A stretch of 64,000 nt of DNA from Allantophomopsis cytisporea (Eukaryota; Ascomycota; Leotiomycetes; Phacidiales; Phacidiaceae): contig CP103022.1 in assembly GCA_024752435.1 (NCBI GenBank), positions 1 to 64,000 on the forward strand, written 5' to 3'. A program made the position numbers and the translations under genes. The notes beneath the pieces are model-generated. The model was not told the DNA's origin. It worked only from the letters and a program-made list of their open reading frames with translations, and did not search any database. Below, piece after piece: positions 12,336 through 22,322 of the stretch. The stretch's first letter is position 1; every line of letters begins with the position of its first letter.

Positions 12336-12588
12336 TGTATTACAGCCTTGTATTATAGTCTATAATTACAACAACTAAAGAAGGCTATAACAGGGTTATA
12401 TATCGGAGAGTTACAGGCTATATAAGTTATATAATAGATAGTTAAGATAGCCGGGATAGTTAAGTGTTCCTAACTATCCTACTATTCCCTAGAGTAGGAA
12501 GCAACTATATAGATCTCTATATTTCCTTAGTAGATAGGAGCTTCGTACTCAACTTCAATCAATACTTTGTTACCTACCTTTGCCTACA
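12336..12588 (+). repeat. Probable 3' LTR of the gypsy element
   Basis: The stretch starts TGTATTACAGCC directly after a polypurine tract and ends TTTGCCTACA, giving the TG...CA ends of an LTR and a length near 250 bp. It is correctly placed for the plus-strand pol remnant. No matching 5' LTR was seen, consistent with 5' truncation, so the exact ends are inferred. It also marks the border between the AT-rich block and gene-bearing DNA. Confidence 0.6.
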
Positions 12589-13092
12589 CCTTTGCCAGAG
12601 TATTAAGTTACATGCTTCGATACCAACAGCAACCACTTAGTTTCACTGGAGAGCCCCTACCTCTTCGTATATCGTGCCAGTATATACAAACCGCTGAGAA
12701 GCCTGTGCTTTGCCACCTACCCAGCAGCAAGGACGTAACAAGTTCGTAGAAGACTATACAAACACCCAAGTGAAAAAATAGATGAGGAAGAGGAAATTAA
12801 ATTAGAAGAGAGTTGTTCAAGCGATTCAGAATTAGAAGTAGATAGTTGTATAGCTCGTAGAACGAGGTCAAAGGTGGGAGATTGAAATTGGTGTCTAGTT
12901 GAACCATATGTCCAGTTGAACCATATACTACTCTTTATGTCATTCATTAAGTACATTTTTCTGTTGGTAAATGAATTCCAAATACATAGCTACGTCGATG
13001 TAGTTCGTCCCTTCAACCATATGACTTCGGATTGTAGGTGGGCATCTTCAACACATTCCCTATTCCTAGAAACCTTCCAAGAATCAATCCAT
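12589..13092. other. Spacer between transposon block and cluster
   Basis: Transition to balanced base composition. A short plus-strand acidic reading (about 12,770-12,890, ending IARRTRSKVGD) may be another retroelement scrap. No gene can be supported. Confidence 0.4.
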
Positions 13093-14005
13093 TCAAACAT
13101 TGGCGACTATACTCTTCTGAGAAGCACTCCATTCCAAAATCTTGTCGAAACTGCTACATTTATGTAACGTATTAAAGTCAGGGCCTTCTCCAAGTGGACG
13201 ATCTGGAGTTAACTTTATAAGGTACGGAGTAGCATCCACGGAGCACTTCAATGTCATCAGAAGATTCATTATACAACGATCAGCCCGAGCCATTATATCA
13301 TTCTCCTTGCCCTGGAATGCTGGAAGTGAAGAGTAATTATACTCATTACGATAAGTGTGCTGGCGTAAAAGGTTCTAGGGTTTGTACATTAGCCATGCGA
13401 TCATCAAAGAACGAGCCAAGATGCAGATAGAACGACTCGGTAGAAAGACTGACCAAGCATTCTAGTTGATGGTAAATCTCTAGATTGGCGAGGATTTTGG
13501 TGTCATCATATGGGTTTGTAGCCCACTGCTTGTCGTCGAGCTGCCCTAAAGCTTTCAGAGAAGTCTTAGGAATTGCGAAGATCGGTTCTGTCAAGTCAAG
13601 TCAGACTACAACAGGAATGGATCAAGAGTGTGGCATACGATCGTAGCTCTCTTTCCATAACATTTCGAGTTCGGGAGATGGCATGCCACGAAATTCTGAT
13701 TTCGTTGAGAAATCGTTCTGGTAAGTCTGCCATCTGAACTCAACAGCTGAGTTTGCAGGAGCTATACTCGTTAGTGTTCTCTTCAAAAAAGTATGCAATT
13801 TGTCTGCCCTCTTACACCATGCTATCATATTGCTTAAGCATCGTCTGTCCGTCGCTCTGAGCGATGTTGCTCCGAACACAAGAAGAATAGTAAAAGCACT
13901 TAACACTGCAGAAGAGGCCCACTGCATAGTCTGAGGTGACAGGAATGAATGTCCCCAAAACAAAGGAGAGTTCCTCGTGCCTAATTTATCGGAGGTTTCT
14001 AACAT
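13093..14005 (-). CDS. UstYa-family (DUF3328) protein 1, lacking motif His residues
   Basis: Four exons give about 242 residues of UstYa/DUF3328 type: a short cytosolic head, one membrane segment (AVLSAFTILLVFGA), a WSPANSAVEF segment that starts the lumenal domain, the FRGMPSPELEMLW box and the usual C-terminal FNTLHKCSSFDKILEW. Introns have proper GT...AG ends and restore the frame each time, and the start ATG at 14,005 precedes the membrane segment. UstYa proteins catalyse oxidative cyclisation of fungal RiPPs and need two HxxHC motifs. Here the first reads HQLEC and the second RADRC, so three of the four conserved His are gone. Its closest relatives in the window are proteins 5 and 6, which keep the motifs. 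It is probably a catalytically dead partner or a very young pseudogene. It is the leftmost gene of the cluster, divergent from protein 2. Confidence 0.82.
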
Positions 14006-14888
14006 TGTAGCGTCGTTCCGAAGTCGCTGGGCCGTGGGGGAGGGAGAGGGGGTGAAGCTTGCTGTCTGTCGACGTAAATTGAATGACAAGACGACTACAC
14101 GTACGGGAGGCGGACAACTGTTTGATCTGCAACCAATGTGTAAGAGATGACAGACAAGATTCAAGCTAAAAACACAAATGAATGCAGCCACGGTGTCACG
14201 ATAAGTCCCTCACGCAAAATAATTCGAACTTGGCACAGCAGCCGATCAGAGAGCTCAGAATCGAGCGTCTGCAACACTTCAGGATCTATACTGCCTTCCC
14301 ATAGCCCCTTGTATGGATGGACCAGTGATTCCAAGAAGGGAGCGTGAGAGAGATACAGAGAATGTAACCCGAAATCCCCGGGATCGAAGAGCTGGGCGCG
14401 TAAGACACGATGAAAATGTTATCCTTAGCTTGACACAATTCTCGAGCTACCTCAAACTAGCGATCTCACGGATCTTGGCAACTTACCCATGCAGTTCTAT
14501 CGGAATTTCAAGAATCGTTGCCGAGCGACACAGGCTATAGTGCGTGGACCGAAAAAAATACGAGTAGACGGGGTAGCAGGGGTATGTAAGCTCCGGTAAA
14601 ACAGATCAAGTGGGTCAAGAATCAGCGACAGAGTCCAACTAAAGCTACGCTGCAGCTCCCGGTTTGTATGAGCGTATCTATAACCTTCTTAGGTAAGTGC
14701 ACGTTATTGAGTACATGCAGCTTACGTATCCGTGCAAACCCAGATACAGTAGTGCTATTTCGAGAACGGGTATCCAAACCAATCGATTTCTTATCGATAA
14801 CTGCAAGATCAAAACTGACTGTATCTATGCTGGATCCAAGATCAGGACAGAGCCTTGAATAGCAACTCTCACTTTCGACGTCGTCAAG
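14006..14888. promoter_or_regulatory. Divergent intergenic region, UstYa 1 / UstYa 2
   Basis: About 880 bp between two divergently transcribed UstYa genes must contain both promoters. No coding frame is convincing and I could not identify a specific regulator site. Confidence 0.4.
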
Positions 14889-15920
14889 ATGGGAAACGAC
14901 TCTGAAGTATATGACTCTGAGGAGCTTGGATTATTGGATCCGCAGAATACTCCTGCTAAAACAACCCAAATCAATTCAAAAATAAAGAAGTGGCAATCTT
15001 TGTTGCCGATTTTATCATACGTTTTCAATGTATTTCTGCTTGTTATATTAGCAGCTCAGACGCTCCTGCCAGCACCTGAAATCGATCCATTCTCTTTGAT
15101 CTACTGCAAGTCCATCTCAGTATCATCATAAGATTTGAAATCTGACGAATTCTTAGCACCAGCGCAGGGGGCCGTTTCGTACGAATCGAGACGGTTTCTA
15201 AGAAGTGTTGCTAATACTGTGGACGCCTCGGTTTATCAAGGCTGGCCGAACGATGAGAACGATGCAGAATGGGAAAGATTGTACAAAGGTATTTGGACTT
15301 GTTATTACTCGATTTGTCCGGGTGATACAAACGATTCTGACGACTGACAGATACTCTTGTCCTTGGGATAGATGAGACTATGGCGTCTCAGCTCCCGAAT
15401 GATACAGAGAGAGTGCCTGTTCCTGGTTTCACGGACAAATATCTAGTTGATATAGATATGTTCCATCACCTTCATTGTCTGGTCTGCATAGAAATTCTTT
15501 GCCAAGACCAAGTGCCATGCTAATTATTCTCATAGAACGTGATCCGTCGCTACTTCTATCCAGAACGATATAACCTTTCCATATATCATCCCGATGGAAC
15601 TCTGAACTATGGAGACTGGGTACACGTGGGTATGATGAATATATCTCAACTTCCTCGACAATGCTAAACTCATCACAGATCATTGTATTGATTCTATCAG
15701 GCAAGCCCTGATGTGCTTTGGCGATATTAGCATTGTTTATAACAAGTGGAATACGACTACTGGAGTCATGGAAACAAGATACGATAATTTGCACACGTGC
15801 CGAAACTTCGACCAGATCAGAGAATGGGCAAAACAGTACAATGTGGGGGTTTTCGAGCCAAACAAGCATGTTATTGACATAGATGGAGAACTGCGCATTG
15901 TATCCTCAAGAGCAAATTGA
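14889..15920 (+). CDS. UstYa-family (DUF3328) oxidase 2
   Basis: Five exons encode about 271 residues. One membrane helix (LSYVFNVFLLVILAA) follows a hydrophilic head; then come YSPAQGAVSYE, the YQGWPNDENDAEW box, the first catalytic motif FHHLHCL and, after a further intron, the second motif HVDHCIDSIRQALMC. The C-terminus has the family signature LHTCRNFDQIREWA. Both HxxHC motifs are intact, so this should be an active membrane-anchored oxidase of the secretory pathway. The first intron appears to use a GC donor (GCAAGT) with an AG acceptor; splicing there gives the conserved YSPA junction. The YFYPERY...PDGTLNYGDW region groups it with protein 4. It is divergent from protein 1 and convergent with protein 3. 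Confidence 0.9.
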
Positions 15921-16192
15921 TTGTCTGTTTTTCGCTTTATGGTACTTGATGAATGAACACTTGTGAATGAACGATGAGCAACGAACATTGCAACCTTTAG
16001 GAAGTTACATTTATCATATGTTGCGTGTCTTGCAAATGAATAATAGCTTGCATGATCCTTCTGTATATTTAGAATGATGCTACCAGATTCATGATAGTGA
16101 AGAGTTTTCGTCCGTTGAAATAACTCATGACTACTAATAAGGTCTTCAGCTCACTTATTCTCAGTCTTCGCACACAAGACCATCTACCACAG

Positions 16193-17269
16193 TCAAGGAA
16201 CTTTGGATAGTTCAATCGTTGTCTCTTGTTTTTGAATCTTAACATTCCCCGGAAGCTCATTTTCCTTCGCCCACTTCTTCACAGCATTAGTGTTCCGACA
16301 TTGGTGCATTGTGTTGAAGTTTGCAACTGGACGACTTATGTGCTCGACCCAATTATATGTCACGATACCTGTATCGCTGTCGCTAGAGAGCAATCAGCAA
16401 AAGTGTCATGGGTAATATGCAAATAGTCTTTACCAAATAAGCTTTTGTCGTAAAATGTCTATACAATGGTCTTTGGCAATAAGAGATCAGCTTGCTTGTA
16501 TTCAATGTGGGATCAATGACGAACCTATTCGAGACTGGCTTTTGGTGATATTCTTTGCCCTCAAGGACCTCTCGTCTTCGAAATAATCTAGATAGTTAAG
16601 CTTGTACAAATTATACTGTTTCTAGTAAGTAGCATTTCTCAAAAGTAGGGACTTCATACCAAGCAGTTTAGTTGATGTGTCACCTCAAGTGTGCCCATGA
16701 ACAAGTCTTCGGTACTGTCGTTGATGTTGATGTTGATGCTCACACCACTCTCCGGATATTGCGGCTCCATCGCAGTCCAAGAGTCTTTGTCTATGAGAAC
16801 CACTCCAGCTGCATCACAGGTTCTTCTTTAGCACAGTACAGTAACGGGTGATGTCAGTGATAGTGTGGAGTCTTACGCTGCACCAGCTCATCCCAAGCTG
16901 CCTTGACATCCTCTGTCGGCGGGCCCTTGAAGAGTGTCGGCAGATTATAGGTGCCATTGAATCGTATGTCCTTGAGAGAGAAACTATCAGGAACAGACAG
17001 TTGATAACCTGGAATAGCAACGTCAGTATGCGACACTCTAAAACGATTGTATCTGGGTATTTACGTGGTCGATATTGATCTAAATCTCGAACTCTCAGAA
17101 GTATGCCCGCAGTGATCCCAATAAATAGAGAACATAGAAGAAAACAAAAGTGAAACAACCAAATTTTCCCTAACCAATATTCAGAAGTCGAGGGCTCTCT
17201 ATGCTCCCGGTTGCTCGAATCCTGAGAAGCATGATCATCTATCTCAAAAGTACTGAGGGCTTTGTACAT
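16193..17269 (-). CDS. UstYa-family (DUF3328) protein 3, altered motifs
   Basis: Six exons give about 267 residues. The ATG at 17,269 opens a head of about 35 residues, a membrane helix (LFHFCFLLCSLFIGITAGIL), then FNGTYNLPTLFKGPPTEDVKAAW and the C-terminal signature CDSDTGIVTYNWV...FNTMHQCRNTNAVKKWA, typical of one UstYa subgroup. The first catalytic motif reads HQLNC instead of HxxHC, and the second, rebuilt across a clean intron, reads RIDHC, so one His is lost in each. All splice sites look functional and the frame is open. It may have reduced or different activity, or act as a non-catalytic subunit; UstYa and UstYb proteins are known to work in pairs. It converges with protein 2, with a gap under 300 bp. 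Confidence 0.85.
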
Positions 17270-18260
17270 TATTATAAACAACGTATAAATCTAGTTCATG
17301 AACTGTCGAGGGGATGAAGAAATACACGTGAAAACTCTTGAATCGAATCAATCTCGGCCAGCAGTCTTCGATTTCGCCCTTGCGAATTAACGATATGAAA
17401 TATTTTGGACAAAAGCTCACAAGCGGAAATTAACAGGCCAAATGGCTAGAGAAAGTGCTGATTCCTTCAGGTAGACCCCATACGCAGCATTACCTACTAC
17501 TAAGGAGCTTTATGCCATATGGTGTATCTTACCTTATCTTTCTTATTGGGCTGCAATGTGCATGTCCAGAAGAATAACGATCAAGCTAGCAAAGACCCTG
17601 CGCTTATGCCGAGAGTCATATGGATTTGTGGCTAAGTATCGCTATTGTCATTCGTAGATACCTATGTGTGTTCAATGCAGGTATCCTTGTCTTCATATAT
17701 TTATCGGCAAGGCAGAATAAACAGTAATGGGTGGGCGCGCATAGGTTGACACGCTGTGTCGTTATATCGTTAGCTCGATGGACTCATCAAACCGATAAGG
17801 AAAATTGAGCGCATCTAACTCTACTACGATGATTCTGGTAATATTAAAGATTATATATAACAATATGACTCACCTTCCATCGAGCAGACCGCATCAGTGC
17901 TGAAGCAAAACTTCACCTGATGAAGAACATAACGTTATGATACCTCCTGGATTTCACCGCCGGTCATGGTTTAAGGAAGCAAGTGGAGCTGCGTTGTTGG
18001 GGGAGGGTAGCCCGTTCAGTGGGTGTTTGTACGATAGATTGTGCTGCATGCGTAGCATTGCACAAAATTAGCGGTTCTTATCCACCTAGGCACTCCTAGC
18101 CAAGGCATTCAGCAAATCTGTGCAGAGTTTACTTGAGAATTGTAGTCAATCATCGTTCGGTTTTGATGACAGTACTTGTTCCATATGAACGTCTTCCTCG
18201 ATATCTCTCTATTGAGGCTCAATTATCACTCACTCATTCGTTTACCAAATCTCCGCCCCA
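17270..18260. promoter_or_regulatory. Divergent intergenic region, UstYa 3 / UstYa 4
   Basis: Almost 1 kb between the starts of two divergent UstYa genes, so it must hold both promoters. No gene or repeat recognised. Confidence 0.4.
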
Positions 18261-19313
18261 ATGACAGTCGAAAGCGACCATGATGCCTCGGAAAATGCAG
18301 AGCTCCTTGGTCACGAATTGAATTTCCACGATGAAGACAAGAACCGTGCGGATACTGAGAAGTCTTCTTTACGCCGAATTACTCGTATTCTACAAACTTC
18401 TGTGCCATGGATAATCAACGGTGTACTTATTGTGCTATTGGTTTGGACCTGGCTTCAGCGAGCAGAGCCAAAGGATCCAAGTCAGAGCCTTTACTGTATG
18501 TAGATCCTATATTTACTATAACGCTGGCTTATGGAAATAATAGCTCCTGTTCAGGACGAAATTGAGTACGAAGTCAAACGTTTTTATCGGAGTCGAGGAG
18601 ACAATAAATCACCGTATCAAGGATGGCCGTCAGACGAGATTGATCGATTGTGGCAATCAGACTATATCAGTAATCTACAACTCCCTTTGAATTTGATGCA
18701 GGCTAACAATCTTTCTATAGAGGGCTTGAATACGTATGTGACCGCTGAAGAAGCCCGGAGCCTGCCCGATGAAACTCTTCGTGTGCCATTGGAAGGACGA
18801 GAGGACCAACGTATGATAGTTCTCGATGTCTTCCATCAGCTTCATTGTCTGGTAAGATCAATGGCCAAGTATATGACTCTGCTAATTTGCAAAAGGACGT
18901 TATTCGCCAATCATATTATCCTGATAGGTATGGAAAAGGAATGTACTATCCAAACGGGACACTTAATTATTGTCAGTGGTTGCATTACGGTTAGTCTCCG
19001 ACATCTTCTTCTTTTGCAAAGCTAATCTATAATTAAAGATCATTGCATTGACCAAATTCGACAAGCGTTACTTTGCGCAGCTGATACAAGCGTCGTCTTC
19101 TTTGAATGGAGTAATATTTCTGATGCTTCAAGGCCTCGTGTAGACAATTTACACACCTGTCGAAATTTTGATCGGATTCGAGATTGGGCTTTCGATCGGG
19201 ATATTGGAGAGTATCACTCTCATCGCAAAGTGATTGAAGTTGAAGGTGGATTTGTCATTAACAGGACGAAGCATACGGACCACGGGTCGAGTTCAGAATG
19301 CTTTGCGACTTAG
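18261..19313 (+). CDS. UstYa-family (DUF3328) oxidase 4
   Basis: Five exons encode about 287 residues. A 45-residue polar head precedes one membrane helix (WIINGVLIVLLVWTWL); YSPVQDEIEYE follows the first intron, then YQGWPSDEIDRLW, motif one FHQLHCL and motif two HYDHCIDQIRQALLC, and the signature LHTCRNFDRIRDWA. Both HxxHC motifs are complete. One intron of 51 bp (GTAATC...TCTATAG, with GCTAAC as branch site) is a multiple of three and could be read through by mistake; removing it restores the family alignment. The section YYPDRYG...PNGTLNYCQWLH makes it the sister of protein 2. It is tail to tail with the acyltransferase, ending about 90 bp from it. Confidence 0.92.
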
Positions 19314-19400
19314 ATTTCACAACTTAGTTATGCTGCGTTCACCTTGTTTATTAATATAATGAAACAACTGGAGACGAGGCACTGCATTTCTCACTGTTGT

Positions 19401-20945
19401 CTACTCTCTAATCAGCATCACATTTTCCAACCATCGCATAAACCTTACAGAAGTCTCATCTACACATCTACAAAACAAGTCTGCTGCAAAAATCAAAATC
19501 AGAAGAAAAAGGATCCATCCTGTCAAAAATCCTGCACAATATTCCCACGTCTCGTGCGTTCCACTTATTTGTAAAGACTTAGCAAAGATCCTATAACCAA
19601 GAATGTGGTTCAATGGTCCATGTACAATGTACAAGCTGAAGCTTATACGACCAAGATACTGGATAATATCGGTGTTGAGAAGTCGTCTGTTCACGAAATC
19701 CGAATCACTGGTATGAGCTATGGCGCCCACCAGTAAAAGTGCTCCTATCGAAGGAAAGAATCGATAAGGTGTTTTGTCAGAAGAGGGTATTAGTCGCGCG
19801 AGATTTTGATAACCTGGGGTGTGTTGTATGCAAAAGTCCGGCGCTGATAGAAGGTATAAGCCGAGGAGGATGAAGCACGTTCGCAGGGTATTGAAGACAA
19901 CCGATCTTCTAGATTTCCCTTGACTATGTCCTAAAGCCTTGTGGCTGTTCCATTGCGTCGTTTCCGAGATGATTGCGCCGCAGAAAAAGAGCATTTGATC
20001 CCAATGGCCCCAAAGATACGAATACAGCGACATTGCTAGAATAACTGCAAGCCTTGGAACCGCTTTGAGTCTCAGAAGACACAACAAGACAAGAAACAAC
20101 AGCATGGAAGCTCGGAATTCAGTTGGTATTGTCCAAAGATGAACATCGTACCGTGGGTAATATTCACCCCAATGAAAGATGTCCATCATCTTTGCCGTGT
20201 CGTGGTACCAGTGCAAGAATTGCGCTATGAGATTCGGCAAACGCTCTGGATGGTGCTCTGGAACCCCGCCGAATAGTGTTTTGTCGTGTGCGATGGTACG
20301 CGGATACTCCCAGACACCTAATTGCAACGTCAACATAGAGATGAAGGTTGCAACTGTTGTCGGTGCATACAATCGTAAAGCGCGTCGAAAAGCCGAGGAG
20401 CTCAAGGCCACCAATGATGCGTTCCAGTCTCGATTATAAGCCAGTTTCAGAGGTTTGTGAGAGAGCGCAAAGCCTGATATGACGAAGAAAACGCAGACTG
20501 CAGCATCGCCAGCGTACAGAAGTCGAATCCCAGGCAATTGATGAAACCAGCGACTGTGGAGGACTGTTGTCTGCTGGTAGGAACATGTTTGGGAATCCTT
20601 AGCAGTCAGACCAAAACCGTAGTAGATGTACGTCTGAAAGGCACCAAGAATATGGTAATTAACAACGAAAAGCGCGAACAACCCTCGTAGTCCATCCATC
20701 ATGGCGGTCCTCCGGCGCTTTTCCATAGTGTTAGGATACTGAATCCAGAAGAATTCAGATACGAAGCTAGGGAGCAGGAACTGGCAAATGTGAACGAATA
20801 CCTGAAGGACCCGCATTTCGAATACATTTCCTAAATGATAATGATGTTTCGACAGGAATTTTGATTGTGAGTTTGGTGTGGAATTTTGTGGTTCTTCATC
20901 GTCCATATTTCCATTAAGGCTTCGTAAAGGATATTCAGATGCCAT
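19401..20945 (-). CDS. Acyltransferase-3 family membrane protein
   Basis: A single uninterrupted frame of 514 residues from ATG at 20,945. The family opening RRRTAMMDGLRGLFALFVVNYH (residues about 76-97), with its DGLRG core, and about nine to ten hydrophobic segments identify an acyltransferase-3 (PF01757) protein, which moves acyl groups onto small molecules or sugars at a membrane. Other marks are the FFVISGFALS segment and a late ISFSLYIVHGPLNH stretch, where the family usually has a His. Within a RiPP cluster it is a good candidate for acylating the modified peptide, but the substrate is inferred. Length is normal for fungal members. It lies tail to tail with UstYa 4 and diverges from the hydroxylase gene. 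Confidence 0.88.
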   Translation of the reverse strand: MASEYPLRSLNGNMDDEEPQNSTPNSQSKFLSKHHYHLGNVFEMRVLQVFVHICQFLLPSFVSEFFWIQYPNTMEKRRRTAMMDGLRGLFALFVVNYHILGAFQTYIYYGFGLTAKDSQTCSYQQTTVLHSRWFHQLPGIRLLYAGDAAVCVFFVISGFALSHKPLKLAYNRDWNASLVALSSSAFRRALRLYAPTTVATFISMLTLQLGVWEYPRTIAHDKTLFGGVPEHHPERLPNLIAQFLHWYHDTAKMMDIFHWGEYYPRYDVHLWTIPTEFRASMLLFLVLLCLLRLKAVPRLAVILAMSLYSYLWGHWDQMLFFCGAIISETTQWNSHKALGHSQGKSRRSVVFNTLRTCFILLGLYLLSAPDFCIQHTPGYQNLARLIPSSDKTPYRFFPSIGALLLVGAIAHTSDSDFVNRRLLNTDIIQYLGRISFSLYIVHGPLNHILGYRIFAKSLQISGTHETWEYCAGFLTGWILFLLILIFAADLFCRCVDETSVRFMRWLENVMLIRE

Positions 20946-21317
20946 ATTGTCGCTGCAATGGCCAACAATTCGTAGTAAAGTCGTGACTGGGATAAGATGT
21001 AGAGTTCAGATCAATGAAAAAGGCACGGATCGCTGCGCGAGACGGAGGACTTATTCGTTAATTATTGGTTGTGGTCTCTACCACCAAGATGGCGATTGAG
21101 TGTCAGCATAGTGTTATCAGCATCCTGGTGAATACAGCCTAGTTTTTGAAGGTTTGCATCGCATCAGCAATATCGGAGGTGATAGCAGCAGTTGATGCAG
21201 AAACTAGTGTATATAATCTCCCATCACCATGAGAAGCGCCTTCTCCTATCATATCCTGCAATTCCACGTAAATAACGACTCTACATTTCGTCACTGAGGA
21301 AAAAGTACAATATCAAA
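20946..21317. promoter_or_regulatory. Divergent promoter region, acyltransferase / hydroxylase
   Basis: Only about 370 bp separates the starts of the acyltransferase (minus) and the hydroxylase (plus), so the two promoters overlap or are shared, which suggests co-regulation. No named site recognised. Confidence 0.45.
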
Positions 21318-22227
21318 ATGGTATAGAGATTTTACAGGTCAAAAGAGTATCTCGCTCATAATTTGTTAGGTTCGAAAACTTTTTGGCATCACTCTTGTGC
21401 TTATTGGTACATCTATAATCCTACAGAGAGGCATCGATGTTTTCAACACAAGAAATGCCATCCATTCACCAGTCAAATACCAGTGCCAGAGTCTTTTTAC
21501 TACAGAAATTCTCTCACTTGACCCTCCCATTATTTACATAAATGATTTTGTAACCGAATTCGAGATCGATTATCTCCTCAACAAAGGGTAGTAGTCTCTC
21601 AATTTCTCCATGGATGATGTAGCTAACTCCTCCAGCAAACATCATTTCTCCAAATCTGGAGTCTTCGCAGCAAATGAAAACAAGTTCTTCCGCGACCAAG
21701 ACCTCCGATCTTCGAGGTCCGCATACATACCCAAAGATGACCCCGTTGCATCCTGCATTGGCCAGAGAGCACTCCAATTCATGGGCGCCCTCGAGCACGA
21801 AGATTACGAGCCGCTGCAACTCGTCAAATACGTTCAGGATCAGAAATATAACCTCCATACTGACTGGTTTGACAAGCCATTTCCAGACCCAACGGTCCGG
21901 AATGCGAGTTCCAACAGTCCTCGACTCTACAACCGACTCGGCAGCTTCTTTGTGTACTTGGATGGGAATTGTACCGGTGGCGAGACTTGGTTTCCTTATG
22001 TGAACGTTGATCTCTCTCGTGTAGCCTCGGATAAGTTCACTACGAGGGATGGAAAGGGGTTGTCGGTGCAGCCCAAAGTTGGCAGCGCTGTGTTCTGGGT
22101 CAATCTGCACATGAATGGTACCGGCGATGAGCGGCTTTTGCACGCGGGTCTTCCTGTGCTGGAGAGTACGAAGGTAGGGATGAATATCTGGACGAAGCAC
22201 TATGTTGGTGAATCCATTCTGAGTTGA
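21318..22227 (+). CDS. 2-oxoglutarate/Fe(II) prolyl-4-hydroxylase-like enzyme
   Basis: Three exons give about 270 residues. The first coding exon appears to be the ATG alone (21,318-21,320); a 49-bp intron then joins it to VRKLFGITLVLIGTSIIL, a signal anchor with no other in-frame ATG. The second intron (about 21,588-21,635) restores LLNKGKHHFSKSGVF. The catalytic domain is of the P4Hc type: SAYIP...CIGQRA, the iron ligands HTD in YNLHTDWFDKP, the jelly-roll stretch FVYLDGNCTGGETWFP, and the distal His in RLLHAGLPV with Lys in STKVGMNIW as likely 2-oxoglutarate ligand. Such enzymes hydroxylate proline or other residues in secreted peptides. Each precursor repeat has a Pro-rich SPCPIPW stretch, so it may act there; this is inference. 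A hydroxylase for a separate small molecule is possible. Confidence 0.87.
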
Positions 22228-22322
22228 GGTTTTCAAAGAAATAAGACAGAGATGGATCGCGATAGATGCAAGATTTGTATTGTATTGGAAATCTCAACTT
22301 TTATGATTCTTGGATTAGATAT

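Noticed and set aside
12770..12890. Acidic plus-strand reading ending IARRTRSKVGD as a retroelement gene
   Set aside because: It is too short, with no neighbouring gag or pol in the same frame; at most a scrap.
15429..15988. Minus-strand frames opposite UstYa 2
   Set aside because: They are antisense shadows; the plus strand carries the HHLHC and HVDHC motifs in spliced exons.
21514..22236. 240-codon minus-strand frame opposite the hydroxylase
   Set aside because: It is antisense to the conserved dioxygenase domain, has no family match, and is explained by codon bias of the real gene.
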